64,000 nucleotides of DNA from Amphimedon queenslandica (lineage: Eukaryota; Porifera; Demospongiae; Haplosclerida; Niphatidae): assembly GCF_000090795.2 (NCBI RefSeq), contig NW_003546470.1, positions 5,975-69,974 of the forward strand, read 5' to 3'. Below are positions 21,331 through 33,061 of this stretch, piece after piece (the first letter of the stretch is position 1; each line of letters begins with the position of its first letter). The notes below the pieces were generated by a model. It searched no databases. It was not told where the DNA came from and saw only the letters and a program-made list of their open reading frames with translations. The translations under genes were made by a program, and so were the position numbers.

Positions 21331-21424
21331 CTAGTCTCGCGTAGCCAGACCCAACCTCTGTGCCTGCATGGTGCCTGCGGTTGGCCCGCATGCACGGAGG
21401 ATGGGTCTGGCTACGCGAGACTAG
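21331..21424. mobile_element. 94-bp near-perfect palindromic element
   Basis: The first 23 bases, CTAGTCTCGCGTAGCCAGACCCA, and the last 23 are exact inverted copies. The 48-bp centre is also partly self-complementary (GGTGCCTGCGG, GCCCGCATGCACGG). It lies just upstream of the start codon of transporter copy A (21264-21266), so it could sit in the promoter or 5' leader and form a hairpin. No target duplication is evident. Confidence 0.65.
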
Positions 21425-21759
21425 GGAAAGGCCCGGGGTCGGAGTGCTGACCCACAATGATAATATTTGATTCTATTATTTGAAAAAAAAACAAGAACAG
21501 CCGAACCGCACCCTACTTCTTTGATCTTTGCACTCGCAACACCCACGCAAGTCAGTCTATTCTAGTGAATTTTGGAATAATAAAATTCATTATTATTTCA
21601 AAAGAATTTATGATGCTGATCTTTTTGAATTTTGATATAATGATGCAATAGATCTACAAATCTAAATTTCTGACATTTGCCACATATAAGCAGTCTTTCG
21701 TGGTGGCAGAAGTCTTGTTATTTTGTGGTATTAAAGTGAATAATATCATTTACATTTAA

Positions 21760-23524
21760 AGGGCAACCGACACGAAAAATTGGGTTGTGATTAAAAATCA
21801 AAAATATTTTCATTATGGTGTAGAATGGCTTGCAAAAATACTTTTGGTGCAAAATAATTGCTCTTTCCTAGAGAAAAACTGCTTTTAAAATGCATAATTT
21901 ACTTCCTCATTTCTGCATCCTGTATTTAGCAAATGTGGGTGTGGTCACGTGTGACAACTTCATCATAGATAGTAGAGTATAAATACTCTAATATTATACT
22001 CTAATATCTATGACTTCATGCATAGATATTAAATGACAGGGATTGGAAACGGAAGCGTGGGCGTAGCCCAACCTCCATTCATTTGTATTGCTGCTAGGCT
22101 GACAGAGGCTCGTTGAAATTTTTTGTCACAAATTACCCTTGATTTTTTTTCTCTTAGAAACAATATCTCGCGAACAAGCAGGCCCGTAGCCAGGGGGGGT
22201 TCGGGGGGTTCGGACGAACCCCCTGTTGTAGCTGCAAAAAAGTTTTAGATTAGCTCCTGTCATGAAGAACAGCACTGCAAAAGCAGGATTAGCATTTTGG
22301 CAACAGCGAGAAGCACAGATAGCCATTTTAGCTGAGTCAGCACATGGCTGAGATGCGTAAATTAAGACCACACCTACCAACCACGCCCATTTTTTGTCAA
22401 AAAAATTTCGCTGCGCGCGAAGCGCGCAGCAATTTCCGCACCCCCTATTTCAGGTTCCTGGCTACGGCCCTGACAAGTGTTCCTATGCAAGTGGAATTAA
22501 TGCATCAAGAAGCCTAATGTTTCCTCTTAATAATTCTGTTTTCTATTGTATAGATAATTTTACTATGTTCATGTTATGGCTCTTTTAAAACCATAAAATG
22601 TATTTTTTGTCATTATAATCCCTTTTTTGAAAACAAGCTAGAGTAAGATACAAGATCTTTATAATCATATGAAAGAGCTTTCATTTGTATATGGAATGAT
22701 ACTAGTTAGAGTTAGAATCCATGAAGCATGAGTTTGTTACAACAGAAAAAGGGCGAAAAATGAAAAAATTTGTTGTACCTATAACTCGTTGCAAAATAGC
22801 GTTGTAGAAGTAAAAACCTTGCTGCAGGTAGTCCTAAACTTTCTATATGGAACGGTAGGTATATCATAAGTAAGCGTCCTCTTGGATTTCCATAAATATC
22901 CTTCGAAGTCCTTGCAGCACAGCCTCACTAATGGAAGAGATGGGAAATCAACCAGGTATTGGGCCGGTAACCAATAGCAACATCAACTAGCCTACGCCCC
23001 CGTTTCCAATCCCTTTCATTTACTCTATTATCTATGCTTCATGTTAGATTTCTGGAGTTTTGACTATTTTAATGCAGAAAAAATGTACTCTCTATTGTTT
23101 AGCAGGTAAAGAAGGTATGATTTAAGGGCAAAAGTAATAATTATAAGCAAGTTCAGAATTTCATGGTTTTTCTCTATTTTGAAAATAAATTAGCTGAATT
23201 CATTCTCCTTTGCATCCTTTATAACACTGCAGCTTTCATTTCTGCATTAAAATAGTCAAAACTCCAGAAATCTAACATGAAGTTGTGTATAAACCAATGG
23301 AGCAAACAGACATCTTCCCTCTTGTGATGTCACACGTGACCACACCCGCATTTGCTAAATACAGGATGCAGAAATGAGGAAGTAAATTATGCATTTTAAA
23401 AGCAGTTTTTCTCCAGGAAAGAGCAATTATTTTGCACCAAAAGTATTTTTGCAAGCCATTCTACACCATAATGAAAATATTTTTGATTTTTAATCACAAC
23501 CCAATTTTTCGTGTCGGTTGCCCT
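21760..23524. mobile_element. 1.77-kb TTAA-flanked DNA transposon with 196-bp terminal inverted repeats
   Basis: The left arm 21760-21955 and right arm 23329-23524 are nearly identical inverted copies beginning AGGGCAACCGACACG and ending at GTCACGTGTGAC. TTAA stands immediately outside both ends (21756-21759 and 23525-23528). TTAA target duplications are typical of the piggyBac and Kolobok superfamilies. The interior has no transposase-length reading frame, so it is non-autonomous. Inside the arms a second inverted pair occurs, TTAGATTTCTGGAGTTTTGA near 23044 and its complement near 23260. Another transposon is nested at 22179-22472. Confidence 0.8.
22179..22472. mobile_element. 294-bp nested element with CAGGGCCGTAGCCAGG ends
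   Basis: Left end CAGGCCCGTAGCCAGG and right end CCTGGCTACGGCCCTG form 16-bp inverted repeats with one mismatch. ACAAG stands on both sides (22174-22178 and 22473-22477) as a 5-bp target duplication. The interior includes a perfect GC hairpin, GCTGCGCGC-GAA-GCGCGCAGC, at about 22411-22431, and G-rich and C-rich runs near the ends. It sits inside the TTAA element and is therefore younger. The superfamily is not assigned, because the CAGGG terminus suggests hAT but the 5-bp duplication does not fit. Confidence 0.7.
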
Positions 23525-23528
23525 TTAA

Positions 23529-24977
23529 TGTTACTACAAATCTGGCCCTTCCTAGTATAGTAGCTTCCATTAGTTCCTTGCAATAGATAAATTTGTATTT
23601 TACAATAATAATTATGAAAAAAATTAATCATCCAAAACATGAATAATTTTATGTAAATTTTTAAATTTTAGACCTATTTCTGTTACTTATGTGGTAAAGG
23701 TGGACATTAGAATTTGATGCAATGGTCTTCCTGTAGTGATGTAATCAAGTAGAACACCTTAAGGAATCTCAACCTCCAGATTCCTTTCTTTATACAAAGG
23801 AATACCTTGAAAGGGAATGTCACACTATAAATGGTTTTTTATACAAAAATAAAAAAGAGATAAATCAAAGAAGGTATTATACAAGATATTTATGCATCCA
23901 GGTTGTACAAATGCATGTGATCATGAAAGAATAAAGAAAGCATCTTTTCCTCCTGTAGAACAGATGCAACAACTTGCAGGAATTGTCAACAACGACAATG
24001 ACATTTTCTTATGTGCAACACATTATGCATGCATGCATAAAAACTGGCATCATCCTCACCTTGTGCCTCTTGTGGTTCCTGCCCAAAGTCAGGACATACG
24101 TTTACCCATCACTGCGCTGACATGAGTTGTATCACAAAATTGGTGATGATTTTTAAGGTCAAATAAACACAACAAACAACAATGTACATGCAGTTTACAC
24201 CATCAGCAAATGTAGAGAATAAATCTAGCAACATGCACATCTGCATCTTACTGTGGCCCATGGTTAAAAAACATGGACTACTGTTACACAAGTGATAGCT
24301 AATTTTCATTTGTACTACTAACTTGGTACTAAGCCATATAATTCATTTTATCATGCTCATTATGTCCCACAGCCAATATAATAACATTATAAAACTAAAC
24401 ATTCGTTGTCCTAGCAATATCATGCATAGTCCTTTTTATTGCCATAAAACATAGGATTTTCACTCTCTATTAAAAGTATTTAATTTATGATCTTAAGTTA
24501 ATCAGATTTTCCAGCTAAAACAAAGTACAACATAGTCAAAATGCCATTAGCAAATTGCAATAATTTTTTCCACTTAAAAATAAGTGGCTTTAAGTAATGT
24601 GGATCATAAATATGGACCAGAATATCTATGGCTCTGTTGTTGGGGCAATCAGGCAAGTAGAAAAATTTTAATAAAATATTGTGGACTCAATTAAATCAGT
24701 TATTGTTAGACATTGACTCCAATAATTGATCACAATTCAATTTTGTTATGATATTCTTAAATCAGTGGTTCTGTGCATGGAAAAAATAGAAAATTCAAGA
24801 CACAGTGCATTCAATCATACATATCTATGATTCAATCAATCTGTAATAAGATCTGTAACGATAAACAAATTAAGATTATTCTACAAAATTGATGTTCTTA
24901 TTAAAAATCTTACAGCCAGCAGCAAAAATTATAATAATCATAATAATAAAATCATTATTATTAATATTATGTCATTA
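23529..24977. other. Spacer between the transporter copies, including the duplicated 3' flank
   Basis: No gene is supported. From about 24775 rightward the sequence resembles 16540-16726 downstream of copy A, with shared stretches such as AGACACAGTGCATTCAA and ACAAATTAAGATTATT. The duplication unit therefore includes about 200 bp of 3' flank. The left part is unassigned AT-rich sequence. Confidence 0.55.
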
Positions 24978-27900
24978 TTAAAATTCACTCTCATAATCTG
25001 AGCCTTTAGGAGCAGGGTCACGGCGGGGAGAGGGTGAAACCTTACCATTCTCATAATGATCCAAATGGCTGGTGTAAGTTTCAATTTTACTTTTTGCCTC
25101 ATCATCAGAAACCAGTTTAGAGTTCTCGCTCTCATTTAAATTATTAGCTTGATCCTTGTCACTACTAACCAGGAGTGTGGAGGGATCAACATACTTATAG
25201 AAATAAGACATGATCACAAACACAATGCAACAGATTTCTATAGCAGCAGCAAAGAAGAAAAACTCGTAGGCCTAGAGTGTGTTAGCAATAATAATGGAGC
25301 AATTATTGGTATGAATAAAATATATACCTGATTACTAAATATAGTAGATTCAGCTATTATCACAACAACCATGTTACCAAATGCTACAGTTAGCAGCCAA
25401 GCAGCTGTGCACAGTGATTTCATACTGACAGGTGCCTAAATTAAGTTTAATTAGTAAGGTACGTAACAACAAACATGACAACAATAATAAAATCAAGGAA
25501 GATTAGGGAGGCACTAATGATCTCACTTTCACTCTCAGACCCTTTTTAAGGAAGACCCTCCAATCAAAATCAGAGTTTGAAGTTGCTCAAAAGTTGGGCC
25601 AAAAATCCCTGTACTCTATACTCTAGTACATGTACATGGTCTTGGGCCAAATTTTGCCAAAATTGAAAAGGAGTAAACTTTCCATTTTTATGTTTTTCCC
25701 TGATACACATACATGTACTCATGTTGTATAGAAAGTTTGAGCTCATTCCAATCAAAATTAATTTTTTTATAAATGTTTAAAGTTGCCCAGAAATCTGGTC
25801 AAAAGTGAAAAAGGAGAAAATTTTCCATTTTTATATTTTTCCCGATACATATACTGGTACATGTACTTTGTTGCATAGAAAGTTTTTTGCTGGTTTTAAT
25901 CAAATTTGGATTTTCTACAAAATTTCAAAGTTGCTGAAAACTAGGCCAAAATCCCTGTATTATAAACATAGTACATGGCCCTGGGCCAAATTTCACTAAA
26001 ATTTAAAAGGAGAGAATTCTCCATTTTAATAATTTTTCTGATACATATATACATGTACATGCTTCCTACAGCTCTCTCTTAGTCTCTTTTAACAAGCCTA
26101 ACCTGTGAATAAGCAAATTCCAAACCAGTGATAGAGAAAAGGACTTCACCAGCAGTAATAATCACATACATAGGGACTTGCATAAATATAGATACAGAGT
26201 TTGGGGAATTAGCCAGACCAGATTGGAGGCTTACACCCTATAATGAAAGCAATTAATTTGAAACATTCATTTTGTTTTGACTACATTTTCTAAATCTCCA
26301 ACTATCGTCATAGTATATATTCCACCAGAGCGAAGTTCATTTGGTAATTCCTTTATCTATGAAAATAATAATTAACATGTTACAAGTAATTGTTAAATTT
26401 ATACTAACAATCGTTCCAATTGTTTCATTGTCTGTTTGTATTCGATAAAAATATCTAGAAAAAATACAAAATGAATACCCATTATTAACTACAGTAATAT
26501 ACATGTACCTTTTAATAGATATATTGGCTGGTTTAGAAATATCATTCATTGTAATATTCTCAACATGAAACTCCATTTCATCATCAGAACAATCACTTGA
26601 TGAGCAAAGTGAAAAGTTTGCTGATGAGAATGTACTAACTTCACCCATAAAAACTCTATATCACAAAAAAGAGTAAAATATCATAAAATTCATTTATTAC
26701 CTAACATTAACTTTGTCCCCTTTAGGAACCCATTGAATAGTATCATTCTAAATAAGCATTATTAGTAGCTAAACTAATGTCAACAAACCGTTGTGAAATT
26801 ATAGCCATCACTAGTTTCAGTTAGGAATAACTGAAGAATATGTTTCTCATAAACTTCCAAGGGAAAACTTCTAATTGAGTTGCCAACAGTCACCGTCAGG
26901 TTGTGATCATTAGTTTTCAAATCCTCTATATCAAATGACTGTGACTAAAATTAAAATATAATAACTAATCATATTGTGAACAATCACATGTGGACATACA
27001 TAAGCTTCATCCAAGGAAAAATATTGGTCAGCATCAGGGTAACTGAAATTAGCTTGTTGATTCAAACCATTTGTGATGACTATGCGTGCCTCATCATTCT
27101 TGAGCAATCCAGACCGAGACTGTATGTACAAGTCAAGGAATCCAGCATATAAGAACGCAAATCCAGCAATCGCCATTCCAGTTCCCATACGCTGGAGAGG
27201 TTTCTTAAATATATTACAACGGGCAAAAAGAGGATATATAATAGTCTCAAAAATCGGGATGAAGATGATGATAAATATCGGATTAAGGGACGAGACTTGA
27301 TCGGGCAAGATGACAACTTCCCAAAGCGTCCGTCTAATCTCAAAGCCTGCAGTGTCCATCGTGAACATTGCTGATCAAATAGAGCCCAGAATATTGGCAA
27401 AGGCAAAAACATAACGANNNNNNNNNNATACGCTGGAGAGGTTTCTTGAATATGTTACAACGGGCAAAGAGAGGATATATAATAGTCTCAAATATTGGGA
27501 TGAAGATGATGATAAATATCGGATTAAGGGACGAGACTTGATCGGGCAAGATGACAAACTTCCCAAAGCGTCCGTCTAATCTCAAAGCCTGTAGTGTCCA
27601 TCGTGAACCTTGCTGATCAAATAGTGCCCAGAATATTGGCAAAGGCAAAAACATAACAAGCACACGGAGCAAAAGCCAGACATCAAAAACAAATTTACGA
27701 GAGAATTTTGGACTAGCATTGTCCATGAAATTACGAGTATTTTCAATCTTTCCGTACTTAATGCGGTGATAAATGGCATATCCAACTGACCATGGCACTT
27801 TAAAAAACAACATAGCTGCCTCTCTTTTTGGCTTAGTTATAACATACCACTTTGTGCCAAGGATAAAGATACCTAATAATAATAATAATGAGGATAATTA

Positions 27901-29144
27901 TAAATGCATTAATGCATACCAACTGATACAATCATTAGAACAGCAGGAACTCCAAATGCTAGGGGGAAGCACTCATCTTCACCAAAACAGGATACATAAC
28001 CTAATAAAATGGACATCAATGTCATTAACAATAATAAAGATGTACAACAAACCTCTCAATACTGGTGTCAGTAGAGTTGAGATAAGACTGCCAGCATTAA
28101 TCGAGAAATAAAATATTGAAAAGAACACAGGGAGCAAGTGAACATTCTTTGACGTAAACTGATCACCACCAAAAGCTGATACACATGGCTTAATACCACC
28201 AGTACCAAATGCTATTACTACCATAGCAATTGATGCCAAAATACTGAAATATTGTTATGAGAATGAGAGACAAAATAAACTAACATACATGTTAAGGACA
28301 CGATCAGAGCTAAATGGAATGGCTGAGATAGCCATTAAGACATTACCAACGGAATAAAGTATGGAGAGGCTTAGAATAGTCCTAAAAAGTTATTATTACA
28401 AAAGATAATAATCTACTTAATATAATCAGTACCTACCCATATTTCCCCAAACAGCTATCAGATATAATGGCCCCAACCAGTGGCAATAAATAACAAAGGA
28501 CAATAAAAGAATGGTAAATTGCTGTTGCAGAGTTTTCACCAAAGTCCAAGAACATTGTCAAAAATAGTACCAGTACAGCTACATGTATGAGATAGAAAGT
28601 GTGTATGAGGAAGAAGATAATGAAACACAAACACACATGTACACATGCATATATAATATTAAGATAGAAACAAGAAAGGATCAGAAGGATGGAAGTACAA
28701 TGTATATACCTCTCATTCCGTAATAGCTAAATCGTTCACAAAACTCATTCCACATGATAAAGAATACAGGGAAAGGGAGCTGGCAAATCTTGCACTGCAT
28801 AACACACAAAGACACAATGATTAAATGACACAATGATTTGATACGACTTACCCAGACTCTTCCCCATGCCTTACCAGACAATTTACTAAATCTACTTTGT
28901 TTACCCACAGTAAGACTCTTCTGACCTACAAAGAAGTGTGTGAACATTCTTACTCTTAAACAAACCCAAACAAACCTGGGAAACTTTCATATTGCTCGGT
29001 ATCGCCCTTGGATTGCTCAGTGTCTGTATCGTACACACATGATGTATCTAGAATTGAATACTAAACAATGGACTATCAGTGCTAACACCTGTAACCTTTG
29101 TGTTCCTCCAGAAGGCTCTTCGTCTGGCTCTCGTCCTCGTCCAT
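24978..29144 (-). CDS. SLC15A: SLC15 (PEPT-type) proton/oligopeptide transporter, copy B (about 801 aa after removing an assembly duplication)
   Basis: Exons from 5' to 3': 29144-29096, 29047-28976, 28925-28852, 28794-28710, 28578-28437, 28381-28289, 28243-28053, 28000-27920, 27872-27000 (contains the gap), 26944-26789, 26747-26701, 26655-26509, 26454-26409, 26356-26303, 26237-26103, 25435-25328 and 25271-24978. Boundaries and phases are identical to copy A. The signatures are intact: [14 protein letters not shown] in helix 1, [14 protein letters not shown] in helix 2 and [17 protein letters not shown]. The expected role is proton-coupled uptake of di- and tripeptides at the plasma membrane. 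Exon 9 as assembled holds a 10-N join with about 230 bp present twice, so the gene cannot be translated as given. The duplicate left of the gap also has a 1-base deletion. Confidence 0.87.
25560..26065. repeat. Three monomers of the AT-rich repeat family in an intron of copy B
   Basis: The core AAAAGGAG(A/T)AAA(A/C)TTTCCATTTTTA occurs near 25668, 25812 and 26008, each followed by GATACA(T/C)ATAC and a GTAGAAAGTTT-like block. Monomer spacing is about 145 and 195 bp. No terminal CAGGG end is visible here, so only the interior of the element survives. Confidence 0.6.
27418..27427. other. 10-N assembly join with the same exon piece on both sides
   Basis: Sequence 27187-27417 left of the gap and 27428-27659 right of it are the same part of exon 9. 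They differ by a few substitutions and one single-base indel (GACAACTTCCC against GACAAACTTCCC). A minimal gap flanked by such a duplicate is typical of two overlapping contig ends, possibly different haplotypes, that were not merged. Confidence 0.85.
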
Positions 29145-29615
29145 TATTGCGAGTCTCCTCCGAGATAACACTGACACGCCCTAAAAATACTAGGACTTTG
29201 GAAATTATTGAACACCACCGGATATGTAGAGTAGTATGATCAAAACGATACTTGTAGGTGTCAATAGTACATTTTGGCTACAAAATCCATTGAATAGTAC
29301 AGAGTGTAGTATTTTTTTGTGGTAACATTTAGATAGGCACCTGCTTATAAATTTAACAACACTAGGTATTAAAATAAAAATTAATTTTCTCATAAAATTA
29401 TGATCAAACCAAAATTAAATTAGCACAAAGTCAGTGCACAAATTGAAAAATTTAAAATTTGTAGATAATTAAAAATAATTTTTAAAAGAAAGATTCCACA
29501 CAGCACATCTCGTAATGGTTAGATTAGAAGTTGTAAATTATTATGCAGTTGTGTTGATTTTTGAAAAAATAATTAGAAGCAGTGTCGTTCTTTTTTAAAA
29601 TTAATTAATCATTCA
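29145..29615. other. AT-rich intergenic region
   Basis: No coding or repeat structure recognised. It contains the promoter side of transporter copy B and the 3' flank of the minus-strand MAGUK gene. Confidence 0.4.
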
Positions 29616-32356
29616 TCACATTATCCAGTTGCTAGGAACCCAGCGTTTACCATACGAGTACAACCTCAACGCAGCACACAGTTCTTCATAAGCAACATCA
29701 ATGTTTTCATTAACTATCGATGCATCAAAGTAGTGCGAGTAAAGATTCTCAATGCGACAAGACTCCTGATAGCATAACTCAAAGTCTCTTTCCTAAAAGA
29801 ATAACAAAAATTGCTTTTTAGACTCCATCTCTCACTCTAACTTACATCTAATCCAGAGAATCCACCTTGCTTATCAACCCGGGCTGATCTATGCAGTCTG
29901 CGTACACTGTCAGGACTAGAAGCTTTAATGAACACAACCAGAGGACAGAACTGGCTAGTGCGAAGATGCTTTAATGCCTTTACCTGTCAGTAAACTAACT
30001 GCCAACAGGGTAATGCTCTTACTTGTGGATGAACATCAAGTACACATATCTTGGAGCTATCAATGGCACTTTGGATTGATTCTGCCTTTATGCCATACAG
30101 ATGCTCTTTGTGCTTACCGAATTCAATAAATCTGAAGTAGGAAAGCATTACTAGGAGAGTTTCAATGATGACACTTACTTGTGAAGCATTATGTCTTGTC
30201 TCATTTCATTCTCAGAAACAAAATAAAAGTTACCCTGGTCTTCATCATTTTGAATATCTCTAGTAGTATCTGGTAATAGAAAAAGAATACTATAATTATT
30301 TGTAAAATTAGGAGGAAGTAGTAAAGACGAGAGAAGGAAATGCATGTACATGTGTACATGTATATGTAAATAAAATAGTGCAAAACCATAAGGAAGGTAG
30401 GAGAAAAACTCACGAGCATTCACATCACAGTATCTATCTGGATATTCTGCCAATAGACGGGTCTTAAGACTTCGTCTGCCAATGTTGGGAGCACCTACAT
30501 ATAAGAACAAGCACATGATTGAGAAAGAAGACCAAATTTACTTACCAATCAAAACTAAAACTTTGTACTGAAAATCTTCTACCATCATTACAGGTTCATA
30601 CAACACCATGTCATAAGATTCAAACTCTACAATACATAATGACACTAATACTAACATAGATACATTACAGACCTCCACAATGGTGAGAACTATACATAAC
30701 TTTCCTCTTTGGTTTCTTCTTGCCAACACATCCTGAGAAATGCCATAAAACACAAGGTCATTTTTCTGTACAACTTTACTTACCAACAGTTATTCGTCCA
30801 TCTGCAGAATTAAATGCTTTCCTCCTATGAAAATATTTACATGACAATGATGACATGTGATCCCATCATAATTACTACACTTGCCTCTCCTCAAGCATTC
30901 TACTAGGTATTAGGCCAGCAACTTGATTCTCACCATATTTAATGGCCTGCTAGAATAAAAGACTGTTCAATGTGTAAGGAACACATTACCTGCCACCAGA
31001 AGCTATCATCTTGATTCAATACTCTCAGAATGTCTCCCTTTTTAAACGAGAGCCCAGCTTCTTGTGATGGTATCAACTTGTCACCTCTTGGATCATAATC
31101 AAAATGGGCTTTCATGAATATCTAAAATTAGTAAAAAAAGTAATTAGTTTTTGATTGTAAGAGTATTGATTTGATACTAACAGGCTCACAATGACTACAA
31201 GAGTACATTATAAATTCTATAATGCTATTATTTTACTATTATGTACACATGTATATCTAGCTCACATCAGTTAATCCGGCGGTTTCCTTGAAGCCAGGTT
31301 CCACTCTTATCACAACAGAGCCAGAGCTATGTTTCTATAAAAAAGATTTCACATCAAGCAACTGATGAATGAATATAACATCTCACAAGCATTGCTTGTA
31401 GATCGGCTGGGCTCATACTGTCAACCATTTCACCATTGACTTCAACAATACGATCACCAACTTGTAAAAGGCCTAGTAATGTAGAATGAAACATTTTACA
31501 ACCTTTAACTCATTTCTAACCTTGTCTATGAATAAGACCTCCATGTAATATTCTTGCTATGACAAGTTTATTGTTTAGTAGCTTTAATGTTACTCCCTAA
31601 AGAGGAATAGATGATGAGAAAAGGAGCAGAGAGAAAGAGAGAAGAAAGAATAGATTACAATTATGAATAAAAGATAGAAAAGAGACAAAGAGTTAAACTT
31701 ACAAGTGGTTCATTTGAGCTTTTGTGCAAACCAACAGTACGGACATCAGCTCCATTACCTTTCCTGGCAGATCTGGTTTGAGGATGAAAATGAGGATCAA
31801 AGGCTGGTAGCTGAGTCTCATATGCTCTTTTCCTAACTTGATCATGTACTGACAAAATAGACTAATACAAAATATTTTATAATAAAAATGATTTACAAGT
31901 GTCATACTTCTAAAAATGGTTTTTGAAGGAGGTCCATCAGCTCTGCCTCTGTCTTATCACTACAAGGGGTGTGAGCTCTTAGCTACAGTACATAGGAAGA
32001 CGTTATAGAGAGTAATAAAATGCTACTGATTTGTATCATCTAATCTTACATCATGAATGGCATCAGTAGCACTCCCTTCTGGTTGATCGAAACTCTGAGA
32101 GTAAGCAACTTTGTCATTTATGTCACAGAGCGTTTTAAAGCCAGGGTTACTAAAGAAACTCTTGAGGAATGTTATATCATCTTCCTTTACGAAATCTTCT
32201 TCTTGCAACAATTTAAGTGCTTTTTCTAGCTTGACTAAAGTCTCTATAAGTCAAGATGGACAAAAGCTAATGAAGCGAATATTAGTATCAAAACAAACCT
32301 TTAAAATTCCCAATACAGCCACTGTCATTAGGTTGCAGGGACTCCGTAGTAGCCAT
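29616..32356 (-). CDS. MPP: MPP-type MAGUK scaffold, L27-L27-PDZ-SH3-GuK, with a possible frameshift (about 560 aa)
   Basis: Seventeen exons: 32356-32299, 32243-32050, 31982-31908, 31861-31703, 31596-31521, 31472-31387, 31334-31266, 31121-30990, 30946-30885, 30824-30784, 30732-30673, 30626-30546, 30494-30414, 30269-30179, 30131-30023, 29978-29846 and 29792-29616. Domains in order: L27-like helices ([28 protein letters not shown]); PDZ ([34 protein letters not shown]); SH3 ([12 protein letters not shown] to WWQ); GuK ([48 protein letters not shown]). The GuK P-loop is degenerate, as in all MPP proteins, so it is a binding module. Exon 16 has one extra base near 29939-29942 (CCTCTTGGTTG where CCTCTGGTTG would continue PLVVFIKAS). 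This breaks the GuK frame; it is either a sequencing error or a real lesion. The intron after exon 9 uses a GC donor (gcaagt). Confidence 0.85.
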
Positions 32357-33061
32357 CTATCGTGATAGAGAAGCCATTAATGACAGGCCAATCAAATTAG
32401 GCCCCAATAATAGCAGACATTGGAATGTGCAACTATAGTTACTGACACAATGAACAGCACATAGAAACATTATGTCGACATTTGTTACATGGCAGTGACT
32501 GACACAGGCACAGCATTAATATGGAAGAGATCAATGAAAGTAATAATGCTTTGAAAACCTCCCACGTTCAATTCAGTCATTGGGTTATTATAACAGATTG
32601 AGGCAGTGAGCCTAGTGAGGCTCACTTGTCCTCAATGGTACATACTGTTACACACTAATACTATAAAATCAGTAGGCAATCAGTAACAAATCCAAATGCT
32701 AATTCCCAATTCATAGCTATCGCCTCGGGTATTACTCATGACTATAAAATACTGGCCAAGTGCCAATTCCAGGATCTTGCAAATGTAAAAAATCTAATAA
32801 GTTTTATAACTGTAATTACCTAGCACTCCGAACCGAAAGAAACTCCTTTTTCTTCCTTCTTTTCCTTTACTTAGTGAGTCCCGAGTTTGTGTGTGTGTGT
32901 GCCCCTTCTTCTCTCCCACAGTCACATTCGTCACATTCCAGAAGCAATAATTAATCAAAGCTAAAGTCACCACACCTACTTCCGACACTTGAGCCACACC
33001 TACTAGGATTTGTTTGCATTTGAGCCACGCCTGCAGACTTGCATCTTTTTGAAGTCATATC
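32357..33061. promoter_or_regulatory. Shared upstream region of two divergent MAGUK genes
   Basis: The region lies between two head-to-head start codons. It holds a perfect hairpin, GTGAGCCT-AGTG-AGGCTCAC, at 32606-32625, and a GT run near 32888-32901. Close to the plus-strand gene, three CACACC/CACGCC boxes occur near 32969-33031 (TTGAGCCACACCTAC, TTTGAGCCACGCCTGC). Bidirectional promoter activity is inferred from layout. Confidence 0.4.

Noticed and set aside
23272-23454. Open frame in the right arm of the TTAA element
   Set aside because: Its counterpart in the left arm is not conserved as a protein. It is inverted-repeat DNA, not a transposase.
27080-27412. Apparent extra partial transporter gene next to copy B
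   Set aside because: It is the duplicated exon 9 fragment beside the 10-N gap and is better explained by overlapping contig ends.
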